Source of the DNA: JACCQS01 sp050999295
Lineage (GTDB): Bacteria > Actinomycetota > Actinomycetes > Mycobacteriales > Geodermatophilaceae
Length of the DNA stretch: 18,339 nucleotides
Direction of reading: 5' to 3'
NCBI GenBank assembly: GCA_050999295.1
Contig: JBPCPI010000246.1
Location: 1 to 18,339 of the forward strand
Made by a program: the position numbers and the translations under genes. A model generated the notes under the pieces. The model had not been told where the DNA came from and ran no database searches. It worked only from the letters and a program-made list of their open reading frames with translations. Shown here piece after piece: positions 13,520-18,339 of the stretch (position 1 is the first letter of the stretch; each line of letters begins with the position of its first letter).

Positions 13520-14620
13520 TCAGTCCTCCGACCAACGCAGCAGGACGAGTTCGGAACAGAACCCAGGGCCCATCGCGAACAGCACGTCATGTGACCCGGC
13601 CGGCGGCGACGGTTCTTCGAGGGTTGTCGCCAGGACGTGCAGCACTGAGGCTGAGGAGAGGTTGCCGACAGCGGCGAGCGATGTCCACGCGTGGTGCAGG
13701 GCGTTCTCCGGCAGGGCAAGGGCCTGTTGGACCGCCGAGAGCACCTTGGGGCCGCCAGGATGGGCGATCCACCGGGCGATGTCGGGGATGTCGAGGTCCG
13801 CTGCGGCCAGGAAGGACTTCATGTCATCGGCCAGGTGCTCGCCCACGACATCCGCGACGCTCGCGTCGAGCACGATCCGGAAGCCGGAACCGCCGATGTC
13901 CCAACCCATCACCCGCTCGGTCCCGGAGTAGAACCGGGATCCGGTGTTCACGACGTCGACACCGGCTCGGGACGAGTGTGCCCGCTCGGCGCCGGACATG
14001 ACCACGGCCGCTGCGCCATCCCCGAACAGGCCGCTGGCCACGAGATTCGCCGTCGAGGGATCATCGCGTTGGACGGTCAGCGAGCACAGTTCCACCGACA
14101 GCAGCACCGCCACGTGGTCGGGGTGCCCGAGCAGGTAGTCGTGTACTCGGGCCACGCCCGCCGCACCGGCGACGCAGCCGAGTCCGAAGATCGGGATCCG
14201 CTTGACGTCCGGCCGCAACCCGAGCCGGGACACCAGTCGGGCATCCAGCGACGGCGCTGCGATTCCGGTGACCGAGGTCATCACGATCAGATCGACATCG
14301 GGGGCCGACATTCCGGCGCCCTGCAGCGCCTCGGTGATCGCACGGGCGCCGAGGTCGAGTCCGGCCCGGATGAACACGTCGTTGGCCGCTCCGAACCCGT
14401 CGAGAGTCGCGTACTCATCAAGCGGCAGTACCAGATGACGCTGCTCGACACCGGCGTTGGCATGCAGTCTCCTCAACAGGGCCGCCGAGACCCCCGCAGG
14501 CAGGACCAGGTCGGTGACCATCTCGGTGATAGCGGCCTGCTCGTAGCGGTACTCAGGCAGTGCGACAGCGACGGACTCGATCCGGCTCGCACTCTTCAGG
14601 GCCTGGCTGGCTGTGGTCAC
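13520..14620 (-). CDS. Type III polyketide synthase (alkylresorcinol/alkylpyrone-synthase type)
   Basis: 366-residue chalcone-synthase-fold enzyme that extends a starter acyl-CoA with malonyl-CoA and cyclises the product without an acyl carrier protein. The catalytic triad is complete, numbered from the GTG start: C149 in FGLGCVAGAAG, H287 in IAHPGGPKVL and N320 in VGNLSSASVL. The family motif MGWDIGGSGFRIVLD is also present, as is the GxGPGFCSE-type tail (FAMGPGFCSELVLLRW). Length is normal. GTG 14620 is the only usual start near the beginning of homology; a TTG at 14704 would add 28 unlikely residues. No Shine-Dalgarno is seen. It is the first gene of a three-gene operon and diverges from a TetR gene. 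Fatty acyl starters are inferred from the operon context, not from the pocket. Confidence 0.92.
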   Translation of the reverse strand: MTTASQALKSASRIESVAVALPEYRYEQAAITEMVTDLVLPAGVSAALLRRLHANAGVEQRHLVLPLDEYATLDGFGAANDVFIRAGLDLGARAITEALQGAGMSAPDVDLIVMTSVTGIAAPSLDARLVSRLGLRPDVKRIPIFGLGCVAGAAGVARVHDYLLGHPDHVAVLLSVELCSLTVQRDDPSTANLVASGLFGDGAAAVVMSGAERAHSSRAGVDVVNTGSRFYSGTERVMGWDIGGSGFRIVLDASVADVVGEHLADDMKSFLAAADLDIPDIARWIAHPGGPKVLSAVQQALALPENALHHAWTSLAAVGNLSSASVLHVLATTLEEPSPPAGSHDVLFAMGPGFCSELVLLRWSED

Positions 14621-14644
14621 TGGACGGTCCGCTTGGTTGGTCGC

Positions 14645-14654
14645 CTCACGTGAG
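14645..14654. promoter_or_regulatory. Palindrome CTCACGTGAG upstream of the PKS gene
   Basis: Perfect 10-bp palindrome located 24 nt upstream of the PKS GTG, in the region between the PKS and the divergent TetR gene. A candidate regulator site; it is short and could be coincidental. Confidence 0.3.
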
Positions 14655-14793
14655 CATTCTCGTCCATCACTCGGTTGTACCCGACGCGGGCAAGTGCCGC
14701 TCAAACTCGGATCTCAGCCTACGGCCATGTGGTCGATTCACCGATACGGGTCGCGCCGGGTGGCTAGTGGTTCTATTGAGCCAGCAGTGAAAG

Positions 14794-14813
14794 ACTGTTC
14801 GGATCGAGACAGT
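14794..14813. promoter_or_regulatory. Imperfect palindrome before the TetR gene, candidate autoregulatory operator
   Basis: ACTGT and ACAGT arms at the ends of a 20-bp window that is symmetric at 14 of 20 positions. It ends 2 nt before the long purine-rich ribosome binding site of the TetR gene. Placement fits TetR-type self-repression. Confidence 0.35.
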
Positions 14814-14832
14814 ACGGAGGAGGGGGTGACCC

Positions 14833-15558
14833 ATGGCACCGGCGATCACCACCGATCCAGATGGGCTGGACACCGCTGGGCGCAGGCTACCGCTGAGCCG
14901 TGAGTTGATCATCACAGCGGCCGTCCTGTTCGTCGATGACCACGGACTGCCGGCCCTGACGATGCGCGGGCTCGGCAAAGAACTCGGGGTCGAAGCGATG
15001 TCCTTGTACCGGTACGTGAACGGCCGTGAGGATCTGCTCGAGGGCATCGTGGAGAGCATGGTCTCGGAATTGCATCTGGACCCTGCGACCATGGAGCCGC
15101 TCAACGGCTGGCAGGCATATCTCCAGTGGCTGGCCCACGGCGTACGTCGGATTGCTCTGGAGCATCCGGCGGTTTTCCCGCTGATCGCGACCCGGCACCC
15201 GGCCGCGCCGTGGCTGCGTCCACCGCTGCGTAGTCTGCGTGTCGTCGAGGACTTCCTCAGCGAGTTGATCTCGCGGGGATTCACCGATGACAGCGCCATC
15301 GCGGCCTACCGCGCGTTCTCGAGTTTCCTGCTCGGGCATCTGTTGCTGGAGGCGGCCGCGCGAACCGCCGAGTCGGGCTTGGGCGCCGACGTACTCGGCG
15401 AGTCGGAGATATCGGCAGCAAGCGACGAGTCCTCGATTGCTGCCTTCCCGCAGGTGGTTCGGCTCGGGCCTCGGCTGTCGGAGGATCACAGTCACGCGGA
15501 GTTCGAGGCGTCGCTGGAGAACATGCTCGATCGCCTGGATCGCACGCTGGCGCACTGA
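14833..15558 (+). CDS. TetR-family transcriptional regulator
   Basis: 241-residue repressor-type regulator. The N-terminal HTH spans about 22-68: LSRELIITAAVLFVDDHG, then TMRGLGKELGVEAMSLYRYVNGREDLLEGI with the MSLYRYV recognition-helix signature close to classical TetR. The C-terminal ligand/dimer domain starts near 90 and contains LEHPAVFPLIATR and YRAFSSFLLGHLLLEAA, as in the TetR C-terminal class. A strong GGAGGAGGGGG (14816-14826) precedes ATG 14833. It is divergent from the type III PKS operon with ~210 nt between starts, so control of that operon is likely; palindromes at 14645 and 14794 are possible sites. The inducer is unknown. Confidence 0.92.
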   Translation: MAPAITTDPDGLDTAGRRLPLSRELIITAAVLFVDDHGLPALTMRGLGKELGVEAMSLYRYVNGREDLLEGIVESMVSELHLDPATMEPLNGWQAYLQWLAHGVRRIALEHPAVFPLIATRHPAAPWLRPPLRSLRVVEDFLSELISRGFTDDSAIAAYRAFSSFLLGHLLLEAAARTAESGLGADVLGESEISAASDESSIAAFPQVVRLGPRLSEDHSHAEFEASLENMLDRLDRTLAH

Positions 15559-15564
15559 GTCAGG

Positions 15565-15584
15565 CACGCTGGGGAGCAGCCGTG
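15565..15584 (+). terminator. Hairpin after the TetR gene, candidate terminator
   Basis: CACGCTG and CAG-C-CGTG pair as a 7-bp stem with one bulged C around a 5-nt loop, beginning 6 nt after the TetR stop. There is no U-tract. It separates TetR from the nhaA promoter region. Confidence 0.4.
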
Positions 15585-15596
15585 TCCCGCCTCGCG

Positions 15597-15602
15597 TAGC
15601 GT
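15597..15602 (+). promoter_or_regulatory. Possible -10 box of nhaA
   Basis: TAGCGT, the same hexamer as the EamA -10 box. It would start an ~81-nt leader at about 15609 that contains the conserved element at 15616-15639. Confidence 0.4.
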
Positions 15603-15608
15603 GGCCCG

Positions 15609-15689
15609 TGTCTGAGGTGTGCCGGGAAGTCTGGTCGGCGGTGGCGTCCACGCGCCGCCCGACGCCCAAACTCTTGAAAGGTTCGCCCG
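15609..15689 (+). ncRNA. Structured 5' leader of nhaA (copy 1 of a duplicated element)
   Basis: Contains a 24-nt block at 15616-15639 that is 23/24 identical to the block before the CBS gene. Its core GCCGGGAAGTCTGGTCGGC (15621-15639) can fold as a GCCG/CGGC stem with an 11-nt loop. A competing stem uses GGCGGTGG (15637-15644) with CCA at 15648-15650 and CCGCC at 15655-15659; both use the GGC at 15637-15639, so the two folds exclude each other. A GAAAGG ribosome binding site (15676-15681) and the six bases CGCCCG end the leader; CCCG (15686-15689) could also pair with CGGG (15623-15626) of the core. Two exclusive folds upstream of a transporter suggest a riboswitch-like switch. The ligand is unknown and I do not assign it to a named RNA class. 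Confidence 0.55.
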
Positions 15690-16967
15690 ATGACTGCCCG
15701 CTCCCGCCGTGCTGGGCGCGCCGAGCGCATCTTCGCCCGGCTGTCAGGCGAGGAGAGCAACGACCTCGCTGGTGTGCTCCGCAACGAGACGATCGGCGGG
15801 GCGCTCATGCTGGGCGCTGCGGTCGTCGCACTGGTGTGGGCCAACAGCCCGTGGTCGGACGCCTACGACGCCGCGCGCGACACCACGGTTGGCCCAGCAG
15901 CCCTGCACCTCGATCTCTCGCTGCAGACCTGGGCGGCTGACGGACTGCTCGCGATCTTCTTCTTCGTCGCTGGACTCGAGCTCAAGCGCGAGCTCGTCGT
16001 GGGGGACCTGCGCAAGCCGTCGCGCGCAGCGGTGCCGGTGGCCGCCGCGATTGCCGGGATGGCCGCCCCCGCGCTGGTGTTCCTCGCCGTGGCCATGGCT
16101 GCAGGAGGCGAGGGCCCGGCTCTGGGAGGGTGGGCGATCCCGACGGCCACCGACATCGCCTTCGCACTTGCCGTCCTGGCTGTCATCCAGTCACATCTGC
16201 CCCCGGCACTGCGTGCCTTCCTCCTGACCCTGGCCGTGGTTGACGATCTGGGGGCCATCCTCGTCATCGCCACCGTGTACACCGCCAGTGTCGACTTCCT
16301 CGCGCTGGCCGGAGCAGCCGTCCTGCTTCTCGTCTATGCCCTCCTGCAACGCCGCCGGGTGCGTGCCTGGTGGGTCTATGTCCCGATCGGGCTCGCGGTG
16401 TGGGGCCTGGTGCATGAGGCGGGGGTCCACGCCACCGTGGCGGGCATGGCGCTGGCCCTGCTGACCCGCGCGCGGCCCGACCCCGGCGAGCACGAGGCGC
16501 CGGCCGAACGCGTAGAGCATCGGGTAGGGCCGTACTCGGCCGGGCTGGCCGTGCCGATCTTTGCCCTGTTTGCCGCCGGCGTCCCGATCTCGGGTGGCAC
16601 CTTGGGAGGGCTCGTCAACGACCCGGCTTCAATGGCCGTGGTCGTCGGTCTTGTCGTCGGCAAGCCGGTCGGGGTCCTCCTCGGTGCTTGGTTGACCGCG
16701 CGGCTCACCCGGGCCCAGCTCGACGAAGGGCTGGGCTGGGCCGACATCGCCGCCGTCGGCATGCTCGCCGGGGTCGGCTTCACGGTGTCCCTTCTGGTCA
16801 CCGAGCTCGCCTACGACGACCCGGCCCAGGTGGAGTTGGTCAAGACCGCGGTGATCATCGGCTCGCTGGTCGCGGCCCTGCTGGCCACCGTGCTGTTGGT
16901 CCGGCGCAACGTCGCGTACCGACGCATGGAAGAGGCAGCCGCCGAGCCCGAGCCGGACATGGCTTAG
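15690..16967 (+). CDS. nhaA: Na+/H+ antiporter NhaA
   Basis: 425-residue NhaA-family antiporter in the cytoplasmic membrane, exchanging internal Na+ (or Li+) for external protons. The signature residues are in place: D155 in PTATDIAFALAVL (Asp133 of E. coli NhaA) and the ion-binding pair D185-D186 in AVVDDLGAILV (Asp163/Asp164). The conserved lysine of helix X is in VVGKPVGVLLG. About eleven or twelve helices are visible, starting at IGGALMLGAAVVALVWANSPW. The C-terminal tail is charged. ATG 15690 has GAAAGG 8 nt upstream. It is preceded by a structured leader and followed after 63 nt by a second copy of that leader and the CBS gene, so these genes are probably controlled together by ion or osmotic conditions. 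Confidence 0.96.
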   Translation: MTARSRRAGRAERIFARLSGEESNDLAGVLRNETIGGALMLGAAVVALVWANSPWSDAYDAARDTTVGPAALHLDLSLQTWAADGLLAIFFFVAGLELKRELVVGDLRKPSRAAVPVAAAIAGMAAPALVFLAVAMAAGGEGPALGGWAIPTATDIAFALAVLAVIQSHLPPALRAFLLTLAVVDDLGAILVIATVYTASVDFLALAGAAVLLLVYALLQRRRVRAWWVYVPIGLAVWGLVHEAGVHATVAGMALALLTRARPDPGEHEAPAERVEHRVGPYSAGLAVPIFALFAAGVPISGGTLGGLVNDPASMAVVVGLVVGKPVGVLLGAWLTARLTRAQLDEGLGWADIAAVGMLAGVGFTVSLLVTELAYDDPAQVELVKTAVIIGSLVAALLATVLLVRRNVAYRRMEEAAAEPEPDMA

Positions 16968-17030
16968 GGTCTTTCCTGGTGCGCCGGGAAGTCTGGTCGG
17001 CAACGTCGTCGTCGACCCCAGGAGCGCCCG
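16968..17030 (+). ncRNA. Structured leader of the CBS-permease genes (copy 2)
   Basis: Fills the whole gap between nhaA and the CBS gene. The block at 16978-17001 repeats the nhaA leader block with one change (C for T at 16982); the core GCCGGGAAGTCTGGTCGGC is at 16983-17001. Two further pairings are possible. GGGTC (16967-16971) with GACCC (17014-17018) would close the element. CCTGG (16975-16979) with CCAGG (17018-17022) would mask the AGGAG ribosome binding site (17020-17024). These cross, so they are alternatives. The leader ends in CGCCCG before ATG, as in copy 1. TAGGGT overlaps the nhaA stop (16965-16970) and could act as a -10 box for a separate transcript. Confidence 0.55.
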
Positions 17031-17540
17031 ATGCACGCCAGCGAACTCGCTGAAGTAGTCCCCACCGTGACTCGAAGGACCACCGCGCTCGAGGCGGCCC
17101 GGGTGATCGCCGAACACAGGTTGGGCGGACTCATCGTCGCCGACGACGCAGGCATTCCAGTGGCTGTCGTCCCGGGCACTCAGGTGCTGAAACTGTTCGT
17201 GCCGCGCTACGTGCGCGAAGATGCCTCGCTCGCGCACGTGTACGACGAGGCGGGAGCCGATGAGCTCTGCGCTGCACTTGAGGACAAGACGGTCGCGGAG
17301 TTGTTCGACTCCGACGAGATCACGACCCGGTCGTTGCCATCCGTCCTGCCCGAGGACACGCTGGTGGAGATCGCCGCGGTCATGGTCGACAAGCACTCGC
17401 CGCTGGTCGTGGTACGCGACCGGGCCGGCAATTATTCCGGAGCGATCACCTTCTCCCGTGCGATGGCAGCGATCGCCACCGCCGCGGCGCGTCGGCAGCC
17501 AACAACCGACACGGCGGACTCAGACGGTCCAGACGCGTGA
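17031..17540 (+). CDS. Stand-alone CBS-domain-pair protein
   Basis: 169-residue cytoplasmic protein made of two CBS motifs (a Bateman module). The first covers about 1-60 (MHASELAEVVPTVTRRTTALEAARVIAEHRLGGLIVADD, VAVVPGTQVLKLF). The second covers about 85-152 (KTVAELFDSDEITTRSLPSVLPEDTLVEIAAVMVDKHSPLVVV, YSGAITFSRAMAAI). The last ~17 residues are an acidic low-complexity tail. Such modules bind adenine nucleotides, and in some transport systems c-di-AMP, and regulate a partner. Its stop overlaps the GTG of the permease by 4 nt, so it is translationally coupled and likely senses energy or second-messenger state for that permease. AGGAG lies 6 nt before ATG 17031. The ligand is an inference. 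Confidence 0.88.
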   Translation: MHASELAEVVPTVTRRTTALEAARVIAEHRLGGLIVADDAGIPVAVVPGTQVLKLFVPRYVREDASLAHVYDEAGADELCAALEDKTVAELFDSDEITTRSLPSVLPEDTLVEIAAVMVDKHSPLVVVRDRAGNYSGAITFSRAMAAIATAAARRQPTTDTADSDGPDA

Positions 17541-18339
17541 CCGTTCAAGCGATCCTCGCGATCGCGGTATTCGTAATCGCCTACGTCTTCATCGCGACGG
17601 AAAGGATTCCCCGGGTCGCTGCGGCCCTCGGCGGTGCGGCGTTCATGCTGGTCATCGGCGCGACCGGCGCGGACGAGGCGTTCTTCGCCGAAGAGACCGG
17701 CATCGATTGGAATGTTATCTTCCTGCTGCTCGGGATGATGATCATCATCGGTGTCCTGCGGCAGACCGGCGTGTTCGAGTTCCTGGCCATCTGGGCGGCC
17801 AAGCGGGCCCGTGCCAAGCCCTACCGGGTGATGGTCATGTTAGTGCTGATCACGGCGGTGGCCTCAGCCGCACTGGACAACGTCACAACGGTCCTGCTCG
17901 TGGCTCCGGTCACGCTGCTGATCTGCGAACGGTTGGGCACCAACCCGGTTCCCTACCTCTTGGCCGAGGTGATGTCGTCCAACATTGGCGGTGCGGCGAC
18001 ACTCATCGGGGATCCGCCGAACATCATCATCGCCAGCCGAGCGAACCTGTCCTTCAACGACTTTCTCGCTAATATGGCGCCGATCGTCGTGCTCCTGGTG
18101 GCGGTGTACGTGGTGATGTGCCGCTTCCTGTTCAGAAAGGCGTTCGTCTACCACGCCGACCGGGCCGAGCGGGTGATGGCACTGCAGGAGCGCCAGGCGA
18201 TCACCGATCCCACGCTGCTCTGGCGGTCGCTGGGTGTCTTGGCGCTCGTGTTGGCCGGCTTCGTCGCGCACTCGGCTCTGCACGTGGAGCCGAGCATCGT
18301 GGCGATGCTCGGCGCTGGACTCCTGGTGGCCGTGTCAGG
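17537..18339 (+). CDS. ArsB/NhaD-type ion permease, 3' end outside window
   Basis: The first 267 residues of a membrane protein of the ArsB/NhaD (ion transporter) superfamily. The two hallmark motifs are present: ASAALDNVTTVLLVAPVTL near 113-131, and SSNIGGAATLIGDPPNIIIAS near 154-174, forming the substrate-binding half-helices. Early helices are ILAIAVFVIAYVFIA and VIFLLLGMMIIIGVL. Relatives include NhaD Na+/H+ antiporters, ArsB arsenite exporters and the mycobacterial ArsB-like proteins. Its place after nhaA and a CBS protein favours cation/proton antiport over arsenite; no arsenic genes are nearby. Start is GTG 17537, overlapping the CBS stop (GTGA). The rest of the gene lies beyond the window. 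Confidence 0.9.
   Translation, partial: MTVQAILAIAVFVIAYVFIATERIPRVAAALGGAAFMLVIGATGADEAFFAEETGIDWNVIFLLLGMMIIIGVLRQTGVFEFLAIWAAKRARAKPYRVMVMLVLITAVASAALDNVTTVLLVAPVTLLICERLGTNPVPYLLAEVMSSNIGGAATLIGDPPNIIIASRANLSFNDFLANMAPIVVLLVAVYVVMCRFLFRKAFVYHADRAERVMALQERQAITDPTLLWRSLGVLALVLAGFVAHSALHVEPSIVAMLGAGLLVAVS

Noticed and set aside
13691..14653. 320-codon plus-strand frame opposite the PKS gene
   Set aside because: The PKS on the minus strand has all catalytic residues and good continuity; this frame is its shadow.
15561..15590. GGGGAGCAGC resembling the GGGGAGUAGC box of yybP-ykoY manganese riboswitches
   Set aside because: The sequence forms a simple hairpin right after the TetR stop and lies upstream of the likely nhaA transcription start; the other yybP-ykoY elements are absent.
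16629..17396. 255-codon minus-strand frame across nhaA and CBS
   Set aside because: It spans two well-supported plus-strand genes and the leader between them.
17537..18339. Arsenite exporter ArsB as the specific function
   Set aside because: The superfamily motifs are shared by NhaD antiporters, and no arsR, arsC or arsenic cluster surrounds it; the nhaA context points to cations.
1..18339. CRISPR arrays, tRNA or rRNA genes, insertion sequences with transposase
   Set aside because: Reading through the window I found no regularly spaced repeats, tRNA-like cloverleaf or rRNA segments, and no transposase or integrase gene.

Overview
The window is high-GC DNA from an actinobacterium. Three things point there: a DUF222/HNH endonuclease gene, two enzymes of mycothiol-using families (a Rv2466c-like DsbA protein and a maleylpyruvate isomerase), and several genes with a TAnnnT -10 box only 6-7 nt upstream of the start codon, i.e. 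leaderless transcripts. I cannot name the genus from sequence alone.

Layout. (1) 1-1185: the 5' part of pepN (minus) diverges from a DsbA-like mycothiol-dependent reductase gene (plus) that has an ECF (SigR/SigH-like) promoter. (2) 1195-7743: a mixed accessory block with a lipoprotein, a DUF222-HNH endonuclease, a 683-nt gene-poor stretch holding a perfect 16-bp inverted repeat, an HSL-type esterase, a divergent EamA transporter/ArsR regulator pair, and a VOC-bicupin protein. (3) 7793-8611: a thiamine-binding (MTH1187-type) protein diverges from rpiB. In Mycobacterium tuberculosis pepN, the DsbA-like gene and rpiB are direct neighbours, so block 2 looks like an insertion into a conserved locus. 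(4) 8612-9499: two decayed genes, an Eis/GNAT-like remnant and an IclR effector domain without its DNA-binding domain. (5) 9490-11885: a translationally coupled pair, an aryl-acid AMP ligase with the salicylate specificity code and a mycothiol-dependent maleylpyruvate isomerase, suggesting part of a salicylate-to-gentisate catabolic route. (6) 11936-14620 (minus): a compact operon of type III polyketide synthase, isoprenylcysteine-type methyltransferase and FAD oxidoreductase, in the order of the srsABC phenolic-lipid operon of Streptomyces griseus. A TetR regulator (14833-15558) diverges from it. (7) 15559-18339: nhaA, a stand-alone CBS-pair protein and an ArsB/NhaD-type permease (cut by the window end).

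The most notable signal is in block 7. nhaA and the CBS gene each carry, just upstream, a nearly identical 24-nt element (23/24 identical) that can fold into a small hairpin and sits between a possible -10 box and the ribosome binding site. Both leaders also end in the same six bases before ATG. This looks like a duplicated cis-acting RNA (riboswitch-like) controlling two unrelated ion antiporters. Other points worth attention are the perfectly centred palindrome between the EamA and ArsR promoters, the salicylate code in the AMP ligase, and the truncation of IclR at a palindrome.
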